DNA of 64,000 nucleotides from Candidatus Electrothrix aestuarii (GTDB lineage Bacteria; Desulfobacterota; Desulfobulbia; Desulfobulbales; Desulfobulbaceae): NCBI GenBank assembly GCA_032595685.2, contig CP159373.1, positions 3,933,907 to 3,997,906 of the forward strand, read 5' to 3'. Shown piece by piece: positions 31,924 to 41,445 of this stretch (position 1 is its first letter; each line of letters starts with the position of its first letter). The notes under the pieces were generated by a model. It saw only the letters and a program-made list of their open reading frames with translations, ran no database searches and was not told where the DNA came from. The position numbers and the translations under genes were made by a program.

Positions 31924-32670
31924 ATTTACATAAAAACCATTACGTTGGCTTTTAAACAGGTAATCTATGAATCTTACATTTTCTTTTGTTTGCGGCAAGC
32001 TAGCCTTTATTTCAGTCAGCAAATAATATTGCCATTTTTTTCTAAGCAGACCATATGGCAAAAATGGAATATCAACCCACTGATTGGAAGATGTTAATCC
32101 TCCTTCTGTCATTAACATATGGACATGCGGATTAAACTTAAGATCTCTTCCAAACGTATGGACAACTAATAGAATTCCCGGAACAGCATCAACTCCTTTA
32201 CTTTGAAGTACTTCCACAGCCGCTTTTGAAGCACAATCCATCATAATCTTGATCAGCATACGATCACTAAAAATTATCTTTCGGAGTTCTTGTGGAATGG
32301 TAAACACTAAATGTCGATGAACTACGTCGAATATACTTTTCACTGTCTTTTCAACCCATTCATCGACGTATCGCTTACCGCAAGACGTACAGAATCGACA
32401 CTTACAGGTGAACCCTACTCTCTTTTTTCAAAACAATTCGGACAAATATACTCGACATAGCCATTGGTAGACTCTCCACAGTTGATCATTTTTTCTACAT
32501 TTTCAACGATTGACTCCCAGTGAAGGCTTGAGTACCTGCTTGCCAATTCAACGCAGACTACATACCAAAAATCACGAAAGATTAATTTTATCAGCTTATT
32601 TTTCATTAAGCTAATACTCTATTCGCAATTACAACATGTTGAAAGGAAAATTTTATAATTTCCTATACAA

Positions 32671-33435
32671 TGAAAAACTGGATATCCGTCCTGAGCAATA
32701 TGGTTTAACCAGGCAGGAACTAGCTGCCTTACTGACCTTACGCAACCTGATCAACAACAGCCCGGAAAATGTAGATGATCAGGACTGGGAGCAGATTCAG
32801 CACATTCTCATTCAGGTGGAAAAACGACGCTATCTTTACCCGGCATGGTGTGCGGAAGAAGCTGAACAGCAACTTACACTCAGCCCGGATTTTTTCAGAA
32901 ATCCGAGTGAGCCTGCTCTTCGCTTTGTCAAACCCACTGAGCGTTCCGAGGAGTTGCTTGCATGGCGGGACAATCCTGCGTTCCTGCGTTCCTGGCGAGC
33001 ACGCCTGCAAGGACGATTTGACCAGCAGGCTGGCTTGAGCGAAGCCCTGTACAAGACTGTGGACCGTATTGAGCAGGAAGTCTTGCCCAGCCTGCGTGAC
33101 GGCCTGATTGATCTCCTTTATGAAGATGCCACCGGGATGGATCGTGAGGATAACAAACAAAAGGCCACCAATGAACTCTTGATAAATGCCTTTGAAAACG
33201 GATGCCGTAAAACAACCCGTGCAGCCCAGGCTATTGAGACGCTCCAGCTGCTGGTGTGGGGGATTCTCAACGGACAATTTGAAAATTCCGCTTTCAAGAT
33301 ACCTGACGCTGACCAAGACAATTTCAAGGCGAATTGGCGTTGGATGCAATCCTATGCAAGTTGGCGTTCCGCCATGTTTGTGTTTCTCTACCCGGAAAAT
33401 CTCTTGTACCCGGATTTATTACCTGAACAGGATAA
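32671..33435 (+). pseudogene. TcA toxin subunit, middle fragment
   Basis: Host coding sequence between the IS91-like end and the IS5 element, 254 residues in frame from 32672. It ends in a neuraminidase-like region with WRWMQSYASWRSAMFVFLYPENL, a hallmark of TcA just before the pore-forming part. Removing the IS5 element and one TAA joins LLPEQDK to TLVYKVFDY in frame. The ATG at 32636 inside the IS91 terminus happens to read in frame into this fragment. In a complete TcA (usually over 2000 residues), roughly a thousand residues would precede this point. Confidence 0.85.
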
Positions 33436-34323
33436 GAGCCTGTTTAAAAACTTTTTGAGACTTTACTGCTGAAGCAGTTTCATAGCATAATTTTCTTTTC
33501 AGCCATATCAAACAGCGAAAGGAAAAACAACATGGAACGAGCTAGCTACAGTACAGATCTCACTGATATACAATTTGAAATTATTAATAAATTTCTCCCC
33601 TCTCCTTCAAAAACCGGCAGGCCAAGATCTTATGCTCTCAGAGAGATTCTCAACGCAATTTTTTACTTGGTTCACACTGGGTGTCAATGGCGAGAAATTC
33701 CGCATGATTTCCCAAAGTGGACCAGCGTTTACTATTACTTTCGTAAATGGAAGCGGGATGGAACCTGGTTTCTCGTCAAGCAGGCAATTCACACGGACCT
33801 GCGAGAGGAACAAGGGAAAAACGCTGAGCCTTCTGCGGTTATGATTGATAGTCAATCCGTCAAAACTGCACAGATGGCTGAGACCCGAGGCTTTGACGGC
33901 AATAAGAAAGTAAAAGGACGAAAACGCCATGTAATTTCGGATACCCTTGGTTTTCCGCTAATTGTCAAAGTTCATGATGCCAACCTGTCAGATGGAAAGC
34001 AGTCTATCTCTATCTTTCAAACTCTTTTTTTGTGGTTTGCTTCCATTAAAATGGTTTGGGCCGATGCCGCTTATCGAGGCGATTTGGCCGACTATTTATG
34101 GTGCGCCTTTCAGTGCCGGTTGGAAATCGCTCCCACCTTGAAGACTAAAGGGTTTCAAGTGGTGCCGAAACGCTGGATTATTGAAAGGACCTTCGGCTGG
34201 TTCCAATGGGATCGAAGACTGATGATCGACTACGAGCGACAGGCGCAATCAGCCGAAACTATGGTTTACATAGCATCAATCAGGAAGATGCTAAATAGGT
34301 ATAAATAGTTTTTCAACAGGTTC
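33436..34323 (+). mobile_element. IS5-family insertion sequence (IS1031/IS427-like)
   Basis: 888 bp. Imperfect inverted repeats GAGCCTGTTTAAAAACT and GAACCTGTTGAAAAACT with a 3-bp TAA duplication (33433-33435, 34324-34326), as expected for IS5 subgroups with TNA targets. Confidence 0.9.
33532..34308 (+). CDS. IS5-family transposase
   Basis: 258 residues, single frame. N-terminal helix-turn-helix (DUF4096-like GRPRSYALREILNAIFYLV, GCQWREIPHDFPKW). Catalytic core with AVMIDSQSVKTA, KMVWADAAYRG and WIIERTFGWFQWDRRL, giving the D-D-E triad. The ATG follows GAAAGGAAAAACAAC, an acceptable ribosome site. Apparently intact. Confidence 0.92.
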   Translation: MERASYSTDLTDIQFEIINKFLPSPSKTGRPRSYALREILNAIFYLVHTGCQWREIPHDFPKWTSVYYYFRKWKRDGTWFLVKQAIHTDLREEQGKNAEPSAVMIDSQSVKTAQMAETRGFDGNKKVKGRKRHVISDTLGFPLIVKVHDANLSDGKQSISIFQTLFLWFASIKMVWADAAYRGDLADYLWCAFQCRLEIAPTLKTKGFQVVPKRWIIERTFGWFQWDRRLMIDYERQAQSAETMVYIASIRKMLNRYK

Positions 34324-34326
34324 TAA

Positions 34327-37300
34327 GACGCTTGTTTACAAGGTGTTCGATTATGTTCGGAAGTCCTGGCCGAACCTGGGTAAGGGAGATTCGGGTAAAA
34401 AGGAAGGTGGTTCCTCAAGTAATTCTGAGGTGACGGATGCTGCCGAGGACCGTGATGTTGTAGACGCTGCTGAAAAAATTGCTACTACCATGCGAGCTGC
34501 TGGTCTAGCGGATAATGATTATTTCACTGATACCTGGTTGAAAAAAATTTGGGGAGAGATCTGGGATAAAACTTTTCCAAAAGAGAAACCGAAGTTTGGG
34601 CTGCCATGGTTTGAATATCGATGGCGCTTACTAGATGATAAACTCCCTTTAGGTCGGCAGGAATATTATCTACATATTCCAATGAGTATTGCTCTTGAGC
34701 TTCAATCCCAAGGAGATTTTCAACGCGCCCTTAGCTGGTATAAGAAGATATTCGATTTTGAACGGGAGCTTCTTTCTCCCAATATTGAGAAGTTATTGAG
34801 CAGCAATAGCGCAACTGCCAGAGAGGATAATGGCCAAACATGGTTAACCGATACACTCAACCCTCACCTGCTCGCAAAAACACGGAAAGATACAACCCTC
34901 CGTTTTATCCTCACCTCCATCATTCGCTGTCTGCTTGATTACGCTGAAGCCGAGTTCACTGCCGATACCGCAGAATCTCTGGGGCGGGCAAGGGAATTAT
35001 ATTTAACAGCTGAACGTTTATTAAATCGGGAGGAAGTAAAACAGAATCTGCTGGATTGCTCCGCAGAGACCGAAAAGCTTATCCGGGAGGTCGGCGAGTA
35101 TAATACGTACATACAAGATTTTCCACAGATCGTTGCCGATATTATTATTGATCTCGGCCCCCAGATTCCTCCTGATCGATATGCTGGTGCTCTGGATAAG
35201 CTAAAGGTTGAAATAAAGGGTTTGACGAACGAAGCGGATATCCGTAAGAAGACAAAAGAGGTGTTCAAAAAACATATTGACGAGAAAAAACGTCTTGCTA
35301 CAAAAGAACCTGTTGTTCTCGCTAAACGCATTGACAATATTGCTGAAAAACAAAAGAAAGTTCTCAACACCCAGTTAACCAGCCGCGCCTTCTCTTCTCT
35401 CCACCATCTGCAACCAGCAAGTTTTTTTCTGCCAGCAAACAGTACTGCGGCACCATCCATAATAAGCAACTGGGCAACTCATGGCGACCTTACTGAGGCG
35501 GTTAAAGTACCCGGCATAGTTTTTGAGTTCTGCATACCGCCGAATCCTATTCTGCTCGGCCTGGGGATTCGTACCAAGGTCGGTCTGTTCAAACTGAACA
35601 ACTGCATGAACATTGCAGGGATGCATCGTCAAACACCGATCTATGCCGCACCCACAGATACACGGAGCGGTCTACCTACGGGCGACAATATCGGCAGTAT
35701 TCTCCGCCGCCCGCAGGCCAGACGACAGAGTACGCAGTACCGTTATAAGGTTCTGGTTGAACGCAGCAGGCAGCTGGTCGGTATTGCTCAGCAGATGGAG
35801 GCATCGTACCTCTCCTTCTTAGAAAAACTTGACCAAGAGAAATATACCCTTCTGCAGGCCAAGCAAGGTTTGGAGCTGTCTAAGAATAATGTGGAACTGC
35901 ATAAGCGGCGGGAGGCAGAGGCGAAGCATGGAAAAGAGCTTGCTGAATTGCAGGAGCTACGAAGCAAATTCATCCGGGACCATTACGGGAAGTTAATTGA
36001 TTCTGGATGGATGGGATTTGAACATGCTGCTTTTTGGACGTTATTTGCCGGGGCGGCAACTCAATCTGTTGGGGCAATAGTAGGTGGAATATCAGGAGGG
36101 ATATCACTTTCAACAGCGATTGGAGCAGCAACAGCACCTTCTGGCCCTGGATCTCTTACTGCCGCTGCTGCTGCAGGGGCCATAGGATCAGCACTTGGAT
36201 CAATTTCAGGTGCCATAGCAACAGGAGGTGGTGGTTTAAGTACTTTTTCTTCTTGGTTTTCAATGTGGGCTTCATTCGAACGTCGCCAGCAAGAATGGGA
36301 ATACCAAAAGAATCTCACTGAACAACACGACTTGAAAATTGCCAAGCAGCAAGTAACACTGGCAGAGGATCGTCGTAAAATCGTTAAACAGGAACAGGCC
36401 ATAGCCCAATTAAGCTCAGAGAATGCCGCCGATGTTGTCAACTTCCTCACCAACAAATTCACCAGCGCAGCCCTGTACAACTGGATGAGCAGGGTTATCG
36501 GAGACATCTACCGCGAATTCCTGCAACAGGCAACTGCTATGGCCAAAACAGCGGAAATACAACTGGCCTTTGAGCGTCAGGAAACCAGCCCAAGCTTCAT
36601 CCTGAGCGATTATTGGTCCGTCACTGCAGGTGAAAGAAGCTGGCACCCTGACGACGGAGACAACCAGGATCGTCGCGGTATGACCGGATCTGCCAGATTA
36701 CTGCGGGATATTTACCGGATGGATCAACATGCATTCTCCACAGACCAGCGCAAACTCCAGATGAGCAAAACCATCTCGCTGGCCATGCTTGACCCGGTCG
36801 CATTTCAGCAATTCAAACAAACCGGAACATTACCTTTTCACACCACCCTGAAACAGTTTGACCACGACTTTCCCGGTCATTATCTCCGCCTGATCAAACG
36901 GGTGCGCACCTCAGTCATCGCCCTGATTCCGCCTACTCAGGGAATTAAGGCCATGCTCAGTAATTCCGGTATTTCTCAAGTGGTTGTCGGCACGCAGAAC
37001 GGAAATCAATTTGAGCAACAGAGTATTCAGCGTGAACCGGAATCCGTGGCTCTCACCGCTGCCATCAACGACAGCGGTGTCTTTGAATTACTTGAACAGC
37101 CGGAGATGCTGCTTCCCTTTGAGGGCTTGGGCGTTCAAACTTCGTGGGAATTCCTTCTGCCCAAACCAGCCAATGCATTCAACTTCAACACCATTGCTGA
37201 TGTCCTTATAACCATCGAATATACCGCCCTTGCCAACTCCTGCTATCGCAAACAGGTTATCGGGGAACTGGACAACAGCATAAGCGCCGAGAGACCCTTC

Positions 37301-37789
37301 AGCTTCCGCCATCAATTTGCTGATGCATGGTATGATCTACATAATACTGATTCGATGAGTAATTCCCAACAGCAGCCCCTGTCTGTTACCTTTACGACAA
37401 GACCGGAAGATTTTCCTCCGAATGTCAACGAACTCAGTATAGAACATATAACTCTCTATTTTGCTGGAAAAGCCGACCTTGAGCAAGGTATCAGCCTTGA
37501 TCTCCGCTTTAAAGGATTGCATGACCGCAGTATGGTTGGAGGAGCGGCTGTAACCAGTAATAAAGGGCTGGTCAGCACCCGACAGAGCGGGTCAGGGGCC
37601 TGGATGCCGATAAAAGGCAAATCACCGGTCGGCGAGTGGACACTCACCCTTGAAGACAGCGAAGACATCCGCAACCTGTTTAAGGGAGGATTGATTGAGG
37701 ATATATTGTTTGTTATTACCTTCAGGGGGCAGAATTCATCATGGCCTGAGCAGGTGAACTACCCAGATCGTGAACAGAATATAGCCTGA
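34327..37789 (+). pseudogene. TcA toxin subunit, C-terminal fragment
   Basis: 1153 residues continuing TcA after the IS5 element; the ATG at 34343 is internal. The order fits TcA: helical region, coiled-coil stalk-like stretch around 35800-36000 (EKLDQEKYTLLQ, LSKNNVELHKRREAE), and a Gly/Ala-rich hydrophobic channel segment (36030-36240). Then come another helical part and the TcB-binding C-terminus (FDHDFPGHYLRLIKRV; LLPFEGLGVQTSWEF). TcA normally pentamerises, binds the target cell and injects the TcB/TcC cocoon's effector. In pre-inversion orientation this is the last gene of the Tc operon. With the N-terminus cut three ways it cannot give a normal TcA. Confidence 0.88.
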
Positions 37790-37856
37790 TTCTCTCTATA
37801 GTGTGATCTACTTCTCTTCTTTTTTAAGGAGGTTCACGTTTCACAGGCAACGTAAA

Positions 37857-37926
37857 GGCTGTCAATATTCATTGCTCATCCGTTGCTCATCCATTGCCAC
37901 AGGCCGAGTGTTATGGTAAAGAATGG
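37857..37926 (+). repeat. Diverged repeat, right border of Tc locus
   Basis: Shares about 60-70 bp with the reverse complement of 52557-52617. Both read CTGTCAA-AT, then ATTGCTCATC and CATTG, then a GTTAT(T)GGTAAA block. This copy has one extra 11-bp internal unit (CGTTGCTCATC). Before the inversion the two were direct repeats flanking tcB-tcA. It abuts the uvrD-like start codon. Confidence 0.6.
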
Positions 37927-37929
37927 CCT

Positions 37930-40152
37930 ATGAAACAAAATATTTTTTTAAATAATCCGACGGCACAGGCGGAGCCCTCCGAACAAAAGAAGCAAGGGGG
38001 TGCTGTGGAAACAGAAAGCCTGAACCCATCCCAGTATAGAGCGGTTACGCACGATGAAGGACCGGTCCTGGTCATTGCTGGGGCAGGAAGCGGCAAGACC
38101 AGGACTCTGGTCCACCGTATGGCTTGGCTGCTGGACCAAGGCGTGCCACCGGAAGCCATCCTGTTGCTCACCTTTACCCGCCGGGCGGCGCAGGAGATGC
38201 TCCATCGCGCTGCGCGTATCTCCGGCCAATCCTGTACCAGAGTGGTGGGCGGCACCTTCCATGCCACTGCCAATATGCTGCTGCGCAGATATGGGCATCA
38301 CCTGGGCTTTGGTGCGGGCTTCACCATTATTGATCGGGGTGATGCTGAGGGGGTGGTGAACCTGCTCCGCAACTCCCTGGGACTTGCTGGCGCTGGGAAA
38401 CGTTTTCCCAGTAAGCGGGTTATCCTCAACCTCATATCCGGGGCTATTAATAAGTCTGTTAACCTGGAAGACCTGATTTTTGATACCCAGGGCCACCTAG
38501 TGGAGTTCTCCGACGATATCCTGAGAATCCGCAAGGACTATGAAGAGTTTAAGCTCAACAATGCCTTAATGGATTATGATGACCTGCTGGTCAATTGGCA
38601 GCGCCTGCTTAGCGAGTCCACCTTGGCGCGGGGAGAAATTGCTTCTCAGTTTCGCTATATTCTGGTGGATGAGTACCAGGATACCAACCTGATCCAGGCC
38701 CAGATCGTCCTCCTGCTGGCCTATGGTCATGACAATGTGATGGTGGTTGGTGATGATGCCCAGTCCATCTACAGTTTTCGTGGGGCGGATTTCTATAATA
38801 TCATGCGCTTTCCAGAGCAGTTTCCCGGTGCTGATATCATCAAGCTGGAGCAAAATTATCGCTCGGTCCAGCCTGTCCTGGCCCTGACCAATGCCATTAT
38901 TGCTCAGGCGCAGGAGAAATACACCAAGGAACTATTCAGCGAGATTAAGGGTGGGAAAAAACCAATTCTCTATCCGGCCCGCAACGAGGCTGGAGAGGCC
39001 CGCTTTATCGTGGAAAAAGTCAAGGAATTGGTGGAGGCTGGCACGCCGAGTAAGGAAATTGCGGTCCTGTTCCGCTCAGGCTTTCATTCCTATAAGCTGG
39101 AAATGGAACTGGCTGCCCATTCCCTGGATTTTGAAAAACGGGGTGGGATGAAGCTGACCGAGGCTTCTCACATCAAGGATGTGCTCTCCTTTTTGCGGGT
39201 GCTGATTAATAACTGGGATAACCTTTCCTGGAACCGAATCCTCCTGCAACTGGATAAGGTCGGGCCGAAGACTGCCCAGAAAATCCTGGATACGATCACA
39301 GCTGAAGATAAACCCATTCAGGCCCTGGGCAAGTACAAGACCACAGCAAAATGGCTGGGAGCACTGAGGAAGCTGGCTGACGCAATGGCAGCAATGGATC
39401 GTCTCGACCTGACGCCTTCAGCAATTTTCGATATAGTCATGGAGTATTACGAGCCCATCTTTGAACGAATCTATCATGATGATTATCCCAAGCGAAAACG
39501 GGATTTGGATCAGCTCAAGGCCCTCATCGGCGGCTATGGCGATCTGCAATCCTTTGTCGATGACACGGCCTTGGATCCACCGGAATCTACCCCTGGAGCC
39601 GTGGAGGCTACGCCAGATAAACTAATACTCTCCACTATCCACTCGGCCAAGGGCCTGGAGTGGGATACCGTTTTTGTGATTGGCCTGGCTGAGGGTCGTT
39701 TCCCGCATCAAAAGACCATCCCTGGTGAGCAGTGGGAAGAGGAACGGCGTCTGCTCTATGTTGCCGCAACTCGCGCTAAAAAACAACTCTACCTCACCTA
39801 TCCCCGGACAATCATGACCCCGGATCGTAAATTCCTCAATGTGGTCATGTCTCCGTTTATTCGGGAAATCAATCCTGGTTTATACGTAAATAAGGATGCA
39901 AAACCGGATTATGGACAAGATTTTATTGCCTATCGGGGCAACCCGGACGGCGTTCTTCCTGATCCCCCCAGCCGAAAAAAGGAAACAGTGTCTGCCCGCA
40001 CAGAGTTTACCAAAGGCATGGCAGTGCGCCACCCTTTTTTCGGAGTTGGCAAGATCAAGGATATTCCAGCCCCTCGCCGGATTGAGGTACGCTTTGATCG
40101 GCACGGGGACAAACTCCTGCATCTGGATTATGCCAAGCTGGAGATACTCTGA
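37930..40152 (+). CDS. UvrD/PcrA-type superfamily 1 DNA helicase
   Basis: About 740 residues from the ATG at 37930; the frame is open from a TTG at 37894 but with a worse start. Helicase motifs in order: Walker A GAGSGKTRTLVHR, Ia TFTRRAAQEM, II ILVDEYQDTN, III VVGDDAQSIYSFRGAD, IV EQNYRS, V TIHSAKGLEWDTVFVIGL and VI LLYVAATRAKK. A Tudor-like C-terminus (FGVGKIKDI, VRFDRHG) matches UvrD/PcrA. It is an ATP-driven 3'-5' helicase for repair or replication restart. It lies inside the inverted segment and looks intact. Confidence 0.92.
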   Translation: MKQNIFLNNPTAQAEPSEQKKQGGAVETESLNPSQYRAVTHDEGPVLVIAGAGSGKTRTLVHRMAWLLDQGVPPEAILLLTFTRRAAQEMLHRAARISGQSCTRVVGGTFHATANMLLRRYGHHLGFGAGFTIIDRGDAEGVVNLLRNSLGLAGAGKRFPSKRVILNLISGAINKSVNLEDLIFDTQGHLVEFSDDILRIRKDYEEFKLNNALMDYDDLLVNWQRLLSESTLARGEIASQFRYILVDEYQDTNLIQAQIVLLLAYGHDNVMVVGDDAQSIYSFRGADFYNIMRFPEQFPGADIIKLEQNYRSVQPVLALTNAIIAQAQEKYTKELFSEIKGGKKPILYPARNEAGEARFIVEKVKELVEAGTPSKEIAVLFRSGFHSYKLEMELAAHSLDFEKRGGMKLTEASHIKDVLSFLRVLINNWDNLSWNRILLQLDKVGPKTAQKILDTITAEDKPIQALGKYKTTAKWLGALRKLADAMAAMDRLDLTPSAIFDIVMEYYEPIFERIYHDDYPKRKRDLDQLKALIGGYGDLQSFVDDTALDPPESTPGAVEATPDKLILSTIHSAKGLEWDTVFVIGLAEGRFPHQKTIPGEQWEEERRLLYVAATRAKKQLYLTYPRTIMTPDRKFLNVVMSPFIREINPGLYVNKDAKPDYGQDFIAYRGNPDGVLPDPPSRKKETVSARTEFTKGMAVRHPFFGVGKIKDIPAPRRIEVRFDRHGDKLLHLDYAKLEIL

Positions 40153-40206
40153 GCCCACTCTGTCTATCGCTTTTTACCTGATGGTTTAGAAAATAAGAGG
40201 AAAATC

Positions 40207-40307
40207 ATGAGCAAGAAACCTGTTCACGCCCTGTGGTTTTGAGCGGGTTTCCGTGGATGAGGCTGGGGCGTATAATTACCTGATGCAGTATAGGAAATGT
40301 ATGTAAT
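40207..40307 (+). pseudogene. Possible small gene remnant
   Basis: An ATG with a nearby AAGAGGAAAA (ribosome-site-like) starts MSKKPVHALWF and then meets a stop. Shifting frame gives a continuation FERVSVDEAGAYNYLMQY to a stop at 40307. It looks like a short gene broken by a frameshift, but the family is not recognised. The rest of the 40153-40359 gap has nothing I can name. Confidence 0.25.
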
Positions 40308-40359
40308 TTTGAGAACCTGGTATCGAGGGGGCGGCTTCTAACGAGCGAAGTTTACGCCC

Positions 40360-41445
40360 TTACTTAATCCCCTTGCTGTGCTTTTCCGCAATATGAGCAA
40401 ACTCCTGCTCAACGGCGAGAAAAGCATCATAAACATCAGGGTCAAAATGTCTGGCGCGGCCCTCTTCGGTGGCCATAATGTACATAGCCTCCTCATGGTC
40501 CAGCGCCTTTTTATAGGAGCGAATCGTTCGTAAGGCATCATAGACATCAGCCACAGCCATAATTCTTCCTGCCAAGGGAATATCATCGCCCTTCAGGCCT
40601 CGGGGATAGCCGCTGCCGTCATGCTTCTCATGATGACTGCCCACCATGTCTCGGGCGCATTCCAAAAAGGCCATAGGTTCCCCAGCCATTTTGCTCAGCT
40701 TATCAATGACCTCTTCGCCATAGATCGTGTGTTTCTTCATTTCCGCAAACTCTTCGGCGGTCAAACGCCCTTCCTTCAGAAGGATGGAGTCGCGAATTGC
40801 CACTTTCCCGATGTCATGAAGAGGAGCTGTCTTATAGAGAAGGACGATATAATCTTCAGTGAGAATATCGGAGAACTTACCCATGTCAAACAGGACTTCA
40901 GCTAGTGCTTTGACAAAAAAACGGGTGCGGTTGATATGCCCGCCAGTATTGGCATCCCTATGCTCGGCCAACTCCCCCATAGCCAGAATGGTGATATCTT
41001 TAAGAAGAGTTGTTTCTCTGGTTCGGTCGAGTACTTTTTGCTCCAAGCTCACCCGATAACTGTGCAGCTCAAGATGATTGCGGACCCGGGAACGCAATTC
41101 AATCCCGTGGAAAGGTTTGGTGATATAATCCACACCGCCCAGCTCAAAGCCCTTAGCCACATCTTCCGGCTCTGATCTGGCGGTCAGAAAAATAACAGGA
41201 GTCGCATGGGTCTCCGGCATGCTCCGTAACTCCTGCATGGTTTCAAAACCGTTCATCCCCGGCATCATCACATCCATAAGGATCAGGTCAGGAAGACGCT
41301 TCTTGATCCTCGCTAAAGCCTGCTCCCCAGAGGTGGCATAGGCAAATTCAAGATCCAGGCCTTTTAGGTGAGAGAGGGCAATCTGGATATTCTCTGGCAC
41401 ATCATCAACAACTAAAACCAGGGGTTTATTGGGTTGACGTCTCAT
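40360..41445 (-). CDS. Response regulator with HD-GYP phosphodiesterase domain
   Basis: 361 residues. N-terminal receiver domain: acidic pair in LVVDDVPE, phospho-acceptor Asp in DLILMDVMMPGMNGF, conserved Lys in DYITKPF. C-terminal HD-GYP domain: HDIGKVAIRDSIL (HD), HHEKHDGSGYPRGLKG (HD-GYP) and MAVADVYDALR. Such RpfG-like proteins hydrolyse cyclic di-GMP. Its start overlaps the stop of the hybrid kinase by 4 bp (ATGA), so the two form a kinase-output pair. Expected effects are on motility, attachment or exopolysaccharide, but this is inference. Confidence 0.92.
   Translation of the reverse strand: MRRQPNKPLVLVVDDVPENIQIALSHLKGLDLEFAYATSGEQALARIKKRLPDLILMDVMMPGMNGFETMQELRSMPETHATPVIFLTARSEPEDVAKGFELGGVDYITKPFHGIELRSRVRNHLELHSYRVSLEQKVLDRTRETTLLKDITILAMGELAEHRDANTGGHINRTRFFVKALAEVLFDMGKFSDILTEDYIVLLYKTAPLHDIGKVAIRDSILLKEGRLTAEEFAEMKKHTIYGEEVIDKLSKMAGEPMAFLECARDMVGSHHEKHDGSGYPRGLKGDDIPLAGRIMAVADVYDALRTIRSYKKALDHEEAMYIMATEEGRARHFDPDVYDAFLAVEQEFAHIAEKHSKGIK

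Larger units (their letters stand above)
29614..32606 (-). pseudogene. IS91-like transposase, copy D, split by IS1380
   Basis: The C-terminal part (30180 to 29614) has the Y2 motif and the C-terminal Cys pair. The N-terminal part (32606 to about 31929) has the zinc domain and HUH motif. The IS1380 insertion falls just before the codons for the KSKMTSARH stretch. One substitution relative to copy C is visible (DGPFVES versus DRSFVES). It is non-functional. Confidence 0.88.
29588..32670 (-). mobile_element. IS91-like element, copy D, interrupted by IS1380
   Basis: Starts with CAAG directly after copy C, has the same oriIS hairpin (29599-29611) and ends with CCTATACAA at 32670. Without the IS1380 element and one ATTTA it is 1340 bp, the same as copy C. 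Host tcA sequence resumes at 32671. Confidence 0.88.
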
